Of a stretch of DNA of 64,000 nt, positions 44,678 through 54,032 are shown piece by piece. Location of the stretch: positions 62,001 to 126,000 of the forward strand of contig NZ_JAFKDE010000011.1 in assembly GCF_017255295.1 (NCBI RefSeq), given 5' to 3'. This DNA comes from Nitratireductor aquimarinus. GTDB taxonomy: Bacteria > Pseudomonadota > Alphaproteobacteria > Rhizobiales > Rhizobiaceae. Under the pieces are notes generated by a model, which saw only the letters and a list, made by a program, of their open reading frames with translations, did not search any database and had not been told where the DNA came from. The position numbers were made by a program, and so were the translations under genes. Positions within the stretch are counted from its first letter, which is position 1; every line of letters begins with the position of its first letter.

Positions 44678-46186
44678 TCAGCCCGCCGCAGCGCGGTTTC
44701 GCCTGCGGGCGCGGAAGGCGAGCAGGAAGGCGAGGCCCAGCATGGTTGCGGTGATGGCGTAGAGTGTCAGCGCGATGGGGCTTGAGACCAGAATCTGGAA
44801 GTCGCCATTCGAGATGGAGAGCGCGCGGCGCAGATTGTTTTCCATGTCCGCACCCAGAAGCAGCCCCAGAATGACCGGCACCAGCGAAATGCCCAGCATG
44901 CGCAGGATGTAGCCGATCACGCCGAACCCGACCATGACGAACAGGTCGAAGGTGGAATGGCTGATCGAGTAGACGCCCAGGAAGCTGACCATCACGACGA
45001 AGGGCATCAGCACCCATTGCGGCATTGAAAGCATGCGCGTGAACAGGCCGATCATCGGGATGTTCATGATGAGCAGCGCGACATTGGCCAGGTAGAGCGC
45101 GGCGATGAGGCCCCAGACCAGTTCCGGCTGCCGGTCGAAGAGCAGCGGGCCGGGCTGGATGTTGAGCGAGATGAGCAGCGCCAGCATGACGGCGGTGGTG
45201 CCGCTGCCGGGCACGCCGAGCGTGAGCATGGGGATGAGCGCGCCGCCGGACGCGGCGTTGTTGCCGGCCTCGGGCGCAGCGATGCCGCGCGGGTCGCCCT
45301 GCCCGAATTTGCCGTCCTTGGCGCTCCAGCGCTGTTCGGCGATGTAGGACATGAACGCGCCGAGTGATGCGCCGGCGCCCGGCAGGATGCCGCAGACAAA
45401 GCCGATGACCGAGCCGCGCAGATTGGCCCAGCCGCCGGACATCATGTCCTTGAAGCGCGGCAGCGCACGGCCAAGCGGGACCATTTTGGTTTCGCCCTGA
45501 TGCACCCGCTCCAGATAGACCAGCACTTCGGAGATGGCGAACAGGCCGACAATTGCGACGATGGGGTCGAACCCGTCATAGAGATGGAACGAACCGGCGG
45601 TGTAGCGCGCGGTGCCCGTGGCCGGGTCGAGACCGACCGTCGCGATCATCAGGCCGATGAAGGCCGCGAGCAGCGTCTTGAACGGATTGACCGAGGTGAT
45701 GCCGCCAATGGTGGCGAACGCCATGACATAGAGCGCGAAATAGTCGGCGGGGCCGAAATAGATGGCGGCCTTGGCCAGAAGCGGCGCAAACAGGGTGAGG
45801 CCGATGGTGGCGAAGGTCGCGCCGATGAAGGAGGCGACGGCGGAGATGGCGAGCGCTTCCGACGCCTTGCCGGCGCGCGCCATGGGGTAGCCGTCGAGCG
45901 TTGTCATGATCGCCGGTTCATCGCCGGGGATGTTGAGCATGATCGACGAAATGCGCCCGCCATACATGCAGCCATAATAGATGCATGACAGCATGATGAG
46001 CGCCGAGGTGGGCTCCAGCCCGAGCGAGAAGGCGAGCGGGATGAGAATGGCAACGCCGTTTACCGGACCAAGGCCCGGCAGCGCGCCGATCAGCGTTCCC
46101 GCAAAGCAGCCGAACAGCGCCAGAGCCAGATTGGTCGGCGTGATGGCGACCGCAAAGCCTTGCGCAAGGGCGGAGAGCATATCCAT
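44678..46186 (-). CDS. TTT transporter large membrane subunit (TctA family)
   Basis: Membrane protein of 502 residues with about 12 segments. Signature stretches are GALPGLGPVNGVAILIPLAF near residue 33 and GILPGAGASLGAFMSYIAEQ near 260, with APEAGNNAASGG near 303. It is the channel subunit of the second TTT transporter of the window and the last gene of a GntR-TctC-TctB-TctA set on the minus strand. It stops 6 bases from the repeat cluster. Confidence 0.92.
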   Translation of the reverse strand: MDMLSALAQGFAVAITPTNLALALFGCFAGTLIGALPGLGPVNGVAILIPLAFSLGLEPTSALIMLSCIYYGCMYGGRISSIMLNIPGDEPAIMTTLDGYPMARAGKASEALAISAVASFIGATFATIGLTLFAPLLAKAAIYFGPADYFALYVMAFATIGGITSVNPFKTLLAAFIGLMIATVGLDPATGTARYTAGSFHLYDGFDPIVAIVGLFAISEVLVYLERVHQGETKMVPLGRALPRFKDMMSGGWANLRGSVIGFVCGILPGAGASLGAFMSYIAEQRWSAKDGKFGQGDPRGIAAPEAGNNAASGGALIPMLTLGVPGSGTTAVMLALLISLNIQPGPLLFDRQPELVWGLIAALYLANVALLIMNIPMIGLFTRMLSMPQWVLMPFVVMVSFLGVYSISHSTFDLFVMVGFGVIGYILRMLGISLVPVILGLLLGADMENNLRRALSISNGDFQILVSSPIALTLYAITATMLGLAFLLAFRARRRNRAAAG

Positions 46187-46190
46187 GAAA

Positions 46191-46622
46191 TCAGCTCACG
46201 AATTCTGGGAGAAGCGGCAGCGGCAGGCCGAGCAGCTTGTCGAAGGTGAGGAACAGGAACGCGCTCATGATTGCCGCCGAAGCGATGGATTTCGGCCAGG
46301 AACTGCGCAGAATGCGCCCGAAAAGCGCGACGGCGATGAAGGTGGCAAGCGGAAAACCGAGCACTTCCAGAAAGCCCGCATAGGCAAGCAGCAGCGAGAC
46401 CGCCGCCACCTGCAGCAACAGCGGCTTGCCCGTGACCCAGGCCGGTTCCTCATCGGGCCGGATGATCATGACCAGGCTGAGAATGGCCGCAGGCACGGAC
46501 AGCATGACGGGGAAGGCCGCGGGGCCAAGAGGGTCGCCGAAGCTCGCCTCATAGTCTCCCGCGGTCACGCCGTACCAGATCGAAATGGCCAGAAGAAAAA
46601 GGCCGACGATCCTGTCTGTCAC
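46191..46622 (-). CDS. TTT transporter small membrane subunit (TctB family)
   Basis: Protein of 143 residues with four membrane segments and the TctB opening DRIVGLFLLAISIWYG. The GTG start (46622) overlaps the stop of the binding-protein gene as GTGA, so translation is coupled. tctA follows after 4 bases. Function within the transporter is structural or regulatory. Confidence 0.87.
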   Translation of the reverse strand: MTDRIVGLFLLAISIWYGVTAGDYEASFGDPLGPAAFPVMLSVPAAILSLVMIIRPDEEPAWVTGKPLLLQVAAVSLLLAYAGFLEVLGFPLATFIAVALFGRILRSSWPKSIASAAIMSAFLFLTFDKLLGLPLPLLPEFVS

Positions 46623-47587
46623 TTGATGACTCCGATCTCCTGGGAAATCTTGCGCATCTGCTCGGACTGATCCTTCACATAGGCTTCGAATTCGTCGCCG
46701 CCGCGCCAGACCGGAACAAGGCCGTTGGCCTGCGCCGTCTCTTTCCAGTCATCGGTGTCATAGAGGTTCTGCAGACGGTCGACCCAGGCGCTGTAGCCCT
46801 CGTCGGACACCTCGCCGCCCGTGTAGAAACCGCGCCAGTTGTAGCCGGTCACGTCGAGGCCCTGCTCCTTGGCAGTCGGGGCGTCGGGGAAGGCAGGAAT
46901 GCGGTCGTCGGAAAGGGCTGCGAGAATACGCACATCGCCCGATTCCACAAAACCTGCGATCTCGCCGAGATCGGTGGAGACCGCCTGTACCTGACCGCCG
47001 ATCATCTGCGTGACGGCCGGGCTGCCGCCGTCGAACTGCACCCAGCGGATCTGCTTGTAGTCATCGCCGGAAAGGCCTGCGGCCTGCGCCAGCATGAGAA
47101 GGCGGATGTGGTCCCAGCCGCCCGCACCGGACGAACCGGCGACGGCAAGCGCGCTCGGGTCTTTCTTGAGCGCCGCAACCAGATCGTCGAGCGTCTTGAA
47201 TTCGGAGTCCTTCGGCACGAGAATGACGCCGACATCGGTGCCGAGCATGGCAACCCAGCGCATCACGGATGTGTCTGCCGGATATTTGCCCTGCGCGATC
47301 TGCGTGACGCCCACCGTGGAGGTGGCGACCATCAGATCCGCGTCATCGGCGCGCGAGGACATGACCTTGGCATAGGCAACCGCGCCCACGCCGCCCGGCA
47401 TGTTGGTGACCTGCACCGGGGCGTCCACGCGTTTCTGGTCAAAGAGCATCTTGCCGATGGTGCGGCAGGTGAAGTCCCAGCCGCCGCCGGGGTCGGCGGG
47501 CGCAATGCATTCGGCTGCCGTCGCGCCGGCAACGGAGAGCGACGTCCAAACGACGGCCGCGCCAAAGAGCTTCGATAATTTCCTCAT
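46619..47587 (-). CDS. TTT transporter substrate-binding protein (TctC/Bug family)
   Basis: Periplasmic protein of 322 residues with a signal peptide (about 1-25). The mature chain starts ECIAPADPGGGWDFTCRTIG and has VQVTNMPGGVGAVAYA, typical loops of the tricarboxylate-binding TctC group; PGGGWD is found in the citrate/tricarboxylate type rather than the general Bug type. The start at 47587 has GGGAGGAC before it. With the CoA-transferase and lyase genes across the divergent promoter, a branched di- or tricarboxylate is a likely ligand. Confidence 0.88.
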   Translation of the reverse strand: MRKLSKLFGAAVVWTSLSVAGATAAECIAPADPGGGWDFTCRTIGKMLFDQKRVDAPVQVTNMPGGVGAVAYAKVMSSRADDADLMVATSTVGVTQIAQGKYPADTSVMRWVAMLGTDVGVILVPKDSEFKTLDDLVAALKKDPSALAVAGSSGAGGWDHIRLLMLAQAAGLSGDDYKQIRWVQFDGGSPAVTQMIGGQVQAVSTDLGEIAGFVESGDVRILAALSDDRIPAFPDAPTAKEQGLDVTGYNWRGFYTGGEVSDEGYSAWVDRLQNLYDTDDWKETAQANGLVPVWRGGDEFEAYVKDQSEQMRKISQEIGVIK

Positions 47588-47647
47588 CAAGTCCTCCCTT
47601 GTTGAAACCGAGATGCGAGATCCCGAAACCGGTTTCCCTGACCGGCC

Positions 47648-48340
47648 TCAGCCTCCTTCCACGAATCCGCGCGCGCCAAAAAGACGACGCGAATCCTCCA
47701 GCGCCTGCAGGATCTGCCCACGCACATCCTGCGCATGCCTGCGAATGGCGGCGGCGGCCTCCTCAGTCTTCCGCTGCCTTACAAGCGCTATGATTTCATT
47801 GTGTTCGCGATGGGCAATCGCGCGCGCCTCCGGCGAGCTGGCAACCAGCCAGCGGGCGCGGATCGTGCGGTTGACCGCATCCTGCACCGCGTCGCGCAAA
47901 AAGCGGTTTCCCGAAAGGGCCGCAAGCTGCACGTGAACGTCGAGCCCGGCCTCGAACCAGTCGTCCGGCGTGAAATCGCTTAAGCCCTCATCCACCGTGC
48001 GCAGAATGACGTCGAGCTCTTCGGGCCTGGCGCGTTCACAGGCAAGGCGGATCGCCGCATCCTCTACGATCTCGCGGTATTCGAAGATCTCTTCGAGCTG
48101 CTGGAGGTCGAACGGCGCAATGGCGTAGCCGCGCTCTGCCTTGACCACGAGCCCTTCGCGGATCAGTTCCGCCAGCGCCTGCCGGATGGGCGTGCGCGAC
48201 ACGCCATAGGCTGCCTCCAGCGAACGCTCCGAGACGACCTCGCCCGGCGCTAGCTTGAGCGACAGAACATCGCCGCGAATGCGCGACAGGACGCGCTCGC
48301 CAAGCGGCTGTTCGGACATGTCGCGCGCGGCCTCACCCAT
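47648..48340 (-). CDS. GntR-family transcriptional regulator (FCD domain)
   Basis: Regulator of 230 residues. An N-terminal winged helix (LAPGEVVSERSLEAAYGVSR, TPIRQALAELIREGLV) is followed by a helical FCD ligand domain (IFEYREIVEDAAIRLACERA). FCD proteins bind carboxylic acids, often with a metal. I place the start at ATG 48340; ATG 48319 is possible. Two palindromic sites lie in the divergent region at 48443-48465. It probably represses both the TTT genes and the lyase/CoA-transferase genes. Confidence 0.87.
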   Translation of the reverse strand: MGEAARDMSEQPLGERVLSRIRGDVLSLKLAPGEVVSERSLEAAYGVSRTPIRQALAELIREGLVVKAERGYAIAPFDLQQLEEIFEYREIVEDAAIRLACERARPEELDVILRTVDEGLSDFTPDDWFEAGLDVHVQLAALSGNRFLRDAVQDAVNRTIRARWLVASSPEARAIAHREHNEIIALVRQRKTEEAAAAIRRHAQDVRGQILQALEDSRRLFGARGFVEGG

Positions 48341-48442
48341 GGGTCGTCTGTCTTCCTCCCGGATGCGCAGCCGATGCCCGGGCCGCGCCATTGTTCTTCC
48401 GGTCGCCATTTTCTGAAGGGCCATTGACCGGACTTTGCGAGA

Positions 48443-48465
48443 CGGTATACCAATCCGGTCTACCG
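48443..48465. promoter_or_regulatory. Tandem GntR operators
   Basis: CGGTATACCA (48443-48452) and CGGTCTACCG (48456-48465) are two near-identical palindromes with a centre-to-centre distance of 13 bases. The GGTATACC form fits the sites of FCD-type GntR regulators. They lie 25 bases before the GTG start of the lyase gene and about 100 bases before gntR. Confidence 0.6.
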
Positions 48466-48490
48466 ATGCAATCAGGTGGGAGGAAAAATC

Positions 48491-49456
48491 GTGACAGCAG
48501 CAACCGGCCACCATGTGAAGGGCTTCCCCGAGACCGTCAGCGTCATCGAGGTGGGGCCGCGCGACGGATTGCAATCGGAACCGGAATTCGTGCCGACGGA
48601 CCGGAAAATCGCCCTCGTCAACGGGTTGATCGATGCCGGCATCCGTCATCTGGAGGTGACCTCCTTCGTCTCGCCGCGCGCGGTTCCACAACTGCGCGAT
48701 GCAGCAGACGTTCTGGCCGGGATCGACCGCTCGAAGGGGGCGGTGCTGACTGCGCTGGTGCCCAACGCAAAGGGCGCGGTTCGTGCAGCCGAGGCCGGCA
48801 TCGACGCGATGGTCGTTTTCATGTCGGCGTCGGAGAGCCACAATCTGAAGAATGTGAACCGCACCCGCGCCGAGTCTCTGGAAGGATTTGCGGACATCGT
48901 GCGGATTGCCGGAGAAGCGAACATTCCCGTCTTCGGCGCGATTGCGACGTCGTTTGGCTGCCCGTTTGAGGGCAATGTGCCGGTGAGCGCCATCGTGGAC
49001 ATTGCACGGGCCTATCGGGACATGGGCATCACCACGCTTTCGCTGGGCGACACCACCGGCATGGCCACGCCGCCGCTGGTGCAGGAGCGCTGCCGCGCGC
49101 TTGGCGAGGCGGTGCCGGAAGCCGACATCGCGCTGCATTTTCACAATACGCGCGGTGTGGGGCTGGCCTGCGTCTATGCCGGGCTTCTGGAAGGCGTGAC
49201 CCGCTATGAGGCAAGCATTGGCGGGCTCGGCGGCTGCCCCTTCGCGCCGAATGCGACGGGCAATATCTGCACCGAAGATCTGGTTTACATGCTGGATGAA
49301 TGCGGCGTGGAAAGCGGCGTCGATCTCGACAGGCTGATCAGGGTTTCGCGGGAGGCGGAAGCGGTGATCGGGCGCACCCTGCCCGGCCAGGTTATGAAGG
49401 CGGGGCCACGGCTTCAAACCTACGGCATGGACAGTGTTGCGACGGCCAATGGCTGA
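48491..49456 (+). CDS. Hydroxymethylglutaryl-CoA lyase family enzyme
   Basis: TIM-barrel lyase of 321 residues. EVGPRDGLQSE carries the metal and acid residues, SFGCPFEGNV is the family loop, and GGLGGCPFAPNATGN near residue 248 holds the catalytic cysteine of the HMG-CoA lyase signature. It cleaves HMG-CoA to acetyl-CoA and acetoacetate, or a similar 3-hydroxy-acyl-CoA such as citramalyl-CoA. The GTG start at 48491 has GGGAGG 7 bases before it. It overlaps the CoA-transferase region and is divergent from gntR and the TTT transporter. Confidence 0.9.
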   Translation: MTAATGHHVKGFPETVSVIEVGPRDGLQSEPEFVPTDRKIALVNGLIDAGIRHLEVTSFVSPRAVPQLRDAADVLAGIDRSKGAVLTALVPNAKGAVRAAEAGIDAMVVFMSASESHNLKNVNRTRAESLEGFADIVRIAGEANIPVFGAIATSFGCPFEGNVPVSAIVDIARAYRDMGITTLSLGDTTGMATPPLVQERCRALGEAVPEADIALHFHNTRGVGLACVYAGLLEGVTRYEASIGGLGGCPFAPNATGNICTEDLVYMLDECGVESGVDLDRLIRVSREAEAVIGRTLPGQVMKAGPRLQTYGMDSVATANG

Positions 49457-49460
49457 CGGG

Positions 49461-50660
49461 ATGACCGACATGAAAGCGCCTCTCGACGGTATTCGCGTCA
49501 TCGACCTGACCCGCGTTCTCTCCGGCCCCTTCTGCACCATGATGCTGGGCGACATGGGCGCGGAAATCATCAAGGTGGAGCCCGCAAAGGGCGATCCTAT
49601 CCGCGAACAGGGCACGCTGCGGGATGGGTTTTCCGCCTATTATGCGAGCTTCAACCGCAACAAGAAGTCGGTCGTCATCGATCTTTACAGCGATAGCGGT
49701 CGGCAGGTTCTGGAACGCCTGATCGCCGGCGCGGATGTGCTGGTCGACAATTTTCGTCCCGGCGTGATGGCCAGGATGGGTTTTGGCGAAGAGCGCCTGA
49801 AGGCGCTGAACCCGAAGCTGGTGACCGCCAATGTGAACGGCTACGGCTCGACCGGCCCTTATGTGGAGCGCCCGGCTTTCGACTTCATCGCACAGGCGAT
49901 GAGCGGGCTGATGGGCGTGAACGGTGCGGAAGGCGGGGAACCCATGCGGGTTGCGCAGCCGATCACCGATCTGGTGGCCGGGCTCTACTGCGCTTTCGGC
50001 ATCGTCAACGCACTGCGCGCCCGCGATCTTAATGGCACGGGACAGCATGTGGAAACCGCCATGATGAATGGCGCAATCAGCATGATGGCCTATCTGGCGT
50101 CCGAATATTTCACCACTGGGGAACTGCCGGCCCGCACCGGAAACGACCACCCGCTGGTCGCCCCTTACGGGCTGTTCCGGGCGAGCGATGGCGAAATTGC
50201 GGTGGCTCCATCGAATGATGTGATCCTGAAGCGCTTTCTCGATGTGCTGGGGCTTGGCCATCTGCTTGAGGACGCGCGCTATGACACGAATGAAAAGCGT
50301 TTCGGCCGACGCGCCGAACTGAACGAGATGATCAACGGCGCGGTCGGCGGCGACACGCAGGAGGCCTGGATTGCGCGCCTGAACGCAGCCGGTGTGCCCT
50401 GCGGCAAGGTGCAGAACCTGGCCGAGGCGCTGAATGACCCGCAGACGCGCGCGCAGAAAATGGTTATCGAGGTGGATCAGCCGAACCATGGGCCGATCCG
50501 GATGCTGGGTTTCCCGGTGAAGCTGAGTGGAACGCCATGCCGATTACGCCACCCCGCCCCCGCACTGGGGGAAGACACCAGGGCGGTTCTGGAAACGAGT
50601 GGTTTCTCTGCAGACGAGATTGAGGCGCTGGCAAGAGAAGGTGCCATCGGTAGAAATTAG
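49461..50660 (+). CDS. CaiB/BaiF-family CoA-transferase
   Basis: Class III CoA-transferase of 399 residues. [20 protein letters not shown] at the start and [15 protein letters not shown] are family marks; the catalytic aspartate is D170 in [12 protein letters not shown]. These enzymes move CoA between carboxylic acids, for example succinyl-CoA to hydroxymethylglutarate or citramalate. Together with the preceding HMG-CoA-lyase-like gene it would activate and then cleave an imported acid. I place the start at ATG 49461; ATG 49449 within the lyase end is possible. Confidence 0.9.
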   Translation: MTDMKAPLDGIRVIDLTRVLSGPFCTMMLGDMGAEIIKVEPAKGDPIREQGTLRDGFSAYYASFNRNKKSVVIDLYSDSGRQVLERLIAGADVLVDNFRPGVMARMGFGEERLKALNPKLVTANVNGYGSTGPYVERPAFDFIAQAMSGLMGVNGAEGGEPMRVAQPITDLVAGLYCAFGIVNALRARDLNGTGQHVETAMMNGAISMMAYLASEYFTTGELPARTGNDHPLVAPYGLFRASDGEIAVAPSNDVILKRFLDVLGLGHLLEDARYDTNEKRFGRRAELNEMINGAVGGDTQEAWIARLNAAGVPCGKVQNLAEALNDPQTRAQKMVIEVDQPNHGPIRMLGFPVKLSGTPCRLRHPAPALGEDTRAVLETSGFSADEIEALAREGAIGRN

Positions 50661-50746
50661 GCTGTGGCATTCAACGCGCCACCCTTGGATCGGCGTTGAA
50701 CGGCACCCATATGCCGGGGAGTGTCCTGCCCCTCCGGAGTTTCCCC

Positions 50747-51751
50747 ATGGTTCCGTTTTCCGTTCTCGATCTGGCTCCCGTTCCCGACGGTTCGAGTGTT
50801 GGAGACGCCCTGCGCAATACGCTTGATCTGGCGCGCCACACCGAGAGCTGGGGTTATCGCCGTTTCTGGCTGGCCGAACACCACAATATGAGCGGCATTG
50901 CCAGTGCGGCCACCGCAGTGCTGATCGGCCAGGTGGCGGCGGCGACACAGTCGATCCGCGTTGGCGCGGGCGGCGTGATGCTGCCGAACCATGCGCCGCT
51001 GGTCATCGCAGAACAGTTCGGCACGCTCGCGACGCTTTATCCCGACCGCATCGACCTCGGTCTTGGTCGCGCGCCCGGCACCGACATGGCGACGGCGCGG
51101 GCGCTGCGGCGCGGGCTGGAAGATGGCGACGGCTTTCCGCGCGACGTGATGGAACTGATGGCCTATCTCGGCGACGGGCAGCCCGGCCAGCAAGTGCGCG
51201 CCATTCCCGGCGCGGGCACGCATGTGCCGATCTGGATTCTCGGTTCAAGCCTTTATGGCGCGCAGCTTGCGGCGCATCTGGGCCTGCCCTACGCCTTCGC
51301 CTCGCATTTTGCACCCGCGGCGCTGGAACAGGCGAGCGAGATCTATCGCCAGACCTTCCGTCCTTCGGAGCACCTGGAGAAGCCGTATTTCATGATGGCG
51401 CTGAACGTTTTTGCAGCCGATACGGACGCGGAAGGCATGTTCCTGAAGTCCTCCATGCAGCAGGCTTTTGCCAATCTGCGCCTCGGGCGGCCAGGCCCCC
51501 TGCCCCGGCCGATGGAGAATGTGGAAGCAACATTCGACCCGGCAATCGCGGCAGGTGTGGCGCAGGCGCTGGCCTGCACGGCGGCGGGCAGCCCGGATAC
51601 GGTGCGCGATGCGCTGCATGGTTTCATCACCCGCTACGGGCCGGATGAAATCATCATCACCGGCCAGATCCACGACCCTGAGGCGCGCCTCAAATCCTTC
51701 CGGATCGCGGCGGAAATTCTTTCTGAAACCCGGGCTTCGCAGGAGGCCTGA
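50747..51751 (+). CDS. LLM-class flavin-dependent oxidoreductase
   Basis: Luciferase-like monooxygenase of 334 residues. [34 protein letters not shown] and [11 protein letters not shown] are marks of the MsnO8/YhbW-type subgroup, most of which have unknown substrates. It uses reduced FMN. CCGGAG precedes ATG 50747. It follows the CoA-transferase by 86 bases in the same direction, so it may belong to that pathway or be independent. Confidence 0.85.
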   Translation: MVPFSVLDLAPVPDGSSVGDALRNTLDLARHTESWGYRRFWLAEHHNMSGIASAATAVLIGQVAAATQSIRVGAGGVMLPNHAPLVIAEQFGTLATLYPDRIDLGLGRAPGTDMATARALRRGLEDGDGFPRDVMELMAYLGDGQPGQQVRAIPGAGTHVPIWILGSSLYGAQLAAHLGLPYAFASHFAPAALEQASEIYRQTFRPSEHLEKPYFMMALNVFAADTDAEGMFLKSSMQQAFANLRLGRPGPLPRPMENVEATFDPAIAAGVAQALACTAAGSPDTVRDALHGFITRYGPDEIIITGQIHDPEARLKSFRIAAEILSETRASQEA

Positions 51752-51826
51752 GGTCACAGGATGACCCCATAACAGCTCTGTTAGAGATATGCTTTAAGCC
51801 TGAACTGATCCAAGGATTTTGGAAAA

Positions 51827-51867
51827 TTTGGTCTGATCGACCTTGAAATCGGCAAATTAAGACCAAA
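51827..51867. promoter_or_regulatory. Inverted repeat upstream of nhaC
   Basis: TTTGGTCT (51827-51834) and AGACCAAA (51860-51867) are perfect 8-bp inverted arms separated by 25 bases, within the AT-rich 198-base region before nhaC. It may be a regulator binding site or a leader RNA structure. No regulator gene is adjacent. Confidence 0.4.
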
Positions 51868-51949
51868 CGAGTTTTTGCTCCTGTTATCGTCAAGTGAACA
51901 AGAGCGCGGGGAAAACGCGCCTTTCTTCGAACGATAATGGGAGAGAGAC

Positions 51950-53461
51950 ATGTCGTCCTCGCAAAAGGCATTGCCGAGCTTACCGCTTGCGCTCACGCCG
52001 GTGCTGCTCACGCTCATCGTGCTTGGCGTACAGCTATTCTACTTCGACGATTTCACCCCGCATGTGCCATTGGCCATAGGGCTGGCGATTACCGGCCTTG
52101 TCGGCGTCAAGCTGGGGTTTGACTGGGAAGACATCGAAAAGGGCGTGTTCCACGTCATCCACGTGTCACTGCCTTCCGTTTCGGTTCTGATCACGGTTGG
52201 CATGATCATCGGCGTGTGGATCGCGAGCGGCACGGTGCCGACGCTGATCTATTACGGTCTCACCATCCTGTCTCCGCAGATATTCCTCGCCGCCGCCATG
52301 CTTTTGTGCGCGGTCGTTTCGCTGTCGCTGGGAACCTCGTGGGGCACGGTCGGCACGGTCGGCCTGGCGCTGATGGGCATTGGCGCGGGATTCGGCATAC
52401 CCGTCTACTGGACGGCAGGCGCGGTGGTTTCCGGCGCGTTCTTCGGCGACAAGGTTTCGCCGCTCTCCGACACGACGAACCTTGCTCCGGCGGTGACGGG
52501 TGTCGACGTGTTCTCGCATATCAAGAACATGATGCCGACGACTATCCCCTCCATGCTGATTGCGCTCGGTATCTACCTTTTCGCCGGCTATGCGCTGATC
52601 GAGTCCGGCGGTGCATCCTTTGACAAGATCACCGCGATCACCTCGTCGCTGCAGGACAATTTCGTGATTTCGCCCTGGCTGCTTCTGCCGGCCATTCTGG
52701 TGATCGCGCTGGCCGTGAAGCGCATGCCGCCTATCCCCTCTCTTTTTGCAGGCGTTCTGGCTGGCGGCCTGACGGCGATGCTCGTGCAGGGCGTCGGGCT
52801 GCATGATGTCTTCACCTACGCCAATAGCGGCTACAAGATCGACACGGGTGTGAGCGAAATCGACTCGCTGCTCAATCGCGGCGGCATCCAGTCGATGATG
52901 TGGACGATCTCACTGGTGCTGATCGCGCTCGGCTTTGGCGGGGCTCTGGAGAAGACCGGCTGCCTGGAGACGATCATCCGCGCCATCATGATGAAGGTGA
53001 AGAGCTTCGCCGGCATCCAGACGGCTGCCGTCGGCACCTCCATGGCGACCAATCTGGTAGCAGGCGATCCCTATCTTTCCATCGCGCTGCCAGGCCGCAT
53101 GTATGCGCCGGTCTATCGCGGCATGGGCTATTCCACGCTCAACCTGTCGCGGGCGATCGAGGAAGGCGGTACGCTGATTTCGCCGCTGGTTCCGTGGAAT
53201 GCTGGCGGCGCATTCGTCATCAGCGCGCTGGCGCTCGGCGTCTCGGACGGGCATCTGGAGAACCTGCTCTACATTCCGCTCGCCTTTGCCTGCTGGCTCT
53301 CACCGGTGATCGGGCTCGTCTATGCCTATACGGGGCTTTTCTCGCCACGGGCGAGCGAGGCGGAGATACAGGGCTGGCACGATAGCGGTGAGACCATCGC
53401 TGACCTGAGCGACCATGGCTGGGAGACACCCGCCATACCGAGCACGACACCGGCGGAATAA
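51950..53461 (+). CDS. nhaC: Na+/H+ antiporter, NhaC family
   Basis: Membrane protein of 503 residues with about 12-13 segments. SLGTSWGTVGTVGLALMGIG, GAFFGDKVSPLSDTTNLAPA and GGTLISPLVPWNAGGAF are the conserved NhaC blocks that carry the transport aspartates and the half-helices. It exchanges sodium (or an organic ion) for protons. GGGAGAGA precedes the ATG. It appears to be a single-gene unit; some NhaC relatives exchange carboxylates, so another substrate is possible. Confidence 0.92.
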   Translation: MSSSQKALPSLPLALTPVLLTLIVLGVQLFYFDDFTPHVPLAIGLAITGLVGVKLGFDWEDIEKGVFHVIHVSLPSVSVLITVGMIIGVWIASGTVPTLIYYGLTILSPQIFLAAAMLLCAVVSLSLGTSWGTVGTVGLALMGIGAGFGIPVYWTAGAVVSGAFFGDKVSPLSDTTNLAPAVTGVDVFSHIKNMMPTTIPSMLIALGIYLFAGYALIESGGASFDKITAITSSLQDNFVISPWLLLPAILVIALAVKRMPPIPSLFAGVLAGGLTAMLVQGVGLHDVFTYANSGYKIDTGVSEIDSLLNRGGIQSMMWTISLVLIALGFGGALEKTGCLETIIRAIMMKVKSFAGIQTAAVGTSMATNLVAGDPYLSIALPGRMYAPVYRGMGYSTLNLSRAIEEGGTLISPLVPWNAGGAFVISALALGVSDGHLENLLYIPLAFACWLSPVIGLVYAYTGLFSPRASEAEIQGWHDSGETIADLSDHGWETPAIPSTTPAE

Positions 53462-53525
53462 GCCGCTGTGACACGGACAGGCCCCTTGGATGGACGCGCG
53501 GCGATCTACGGGGCCTGTTTCACAT

Positions 53526-54032
53526 TCAGCGGGCGGGGTAGTGAAACGGCTCGCCCGCAAAAGCTTCTGCGCCACGGCCGATCTGGTGGATCGCGCGGAT
53601 CATCCGGCCTTCGCGCTCAAGGAGCCGGTCGCCCAGTGCGACGATGCGCCGGTTGGGCGTGGCGCTCGGGGCGCGCTCGCGCAGCATCTGCGCAAGGGCG
53701 AATTCGTCCATCTCGCGGGCGAAGGCGTTGGCGATGACATAGGCGGCGGCCGTGGAGCGGCTGATGCCCGCATAGCAATGCACGACCATTGGCGAGCGCC
53801 AGTCCCAGTCCTGTGCGAAATCGAGCAGGCGTTCGACATGATCGAGTTCCGGCGCGATGAGGCCGGGACGCAGATCCGCGATGTCGTGCATGGCGAGATG
53901 CAGGCGGTTCGGCACGGCGCTGGCATCATCCAGAGCCGGGGGCTCGCCGTTCGAGGTGAGCGAAATCATGTGCTGTGCGCCGGTGGCCTTGAGCATGCGC
54001 TGTAGATGCGCGCCGGGGCAGACATAAAGCAT
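53526..54032 (-). CDS. Dual-specificity/tyrosine-phosphatase-like protein
   Basis: Protein of 168 residues with the cysteine-phosphatase loop HCYAGISRS (about residues 85-93; catalytic Cys and Arg present) and an upstream conserved aspartate region (DASAVPNRLHLAMHDIAD). Such enzymes remove phosphate from proteins, nucleotides or small molecules. The start overlaps the stop of cobC by one base (TAATG), so it is translated with a cobalamin gene. Whether it acts in cobalamin synthesis, for instance on a phosphate of the nucleotide loop, is an open inference. Confidence 0.83.
   Translation of the reverse strand: MLYVCPGAHLQRMLKATGAQHMISLTSNGEPPALDDASAVPNRLHLAMHDIADLRPGLIAPELDHVERLLDFAQDWDWRSPMVVHCYAGISRSTAAAYVIANAFAREMDEFALAQMLRERAPSATPNRRIVALGDRLLEREGRMIRAIHQIGRGAEAFAGEPFHYPAR

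Noticed and set aside
50049-50060. Missing catalytic aspartate in the CoA-transferase (Glu in [11 protein letters not shown])
   Set aside because: The family nucleophile lies earlier, in PITDLVAG, where the aspartate is present; the Glu position is not catalytic.
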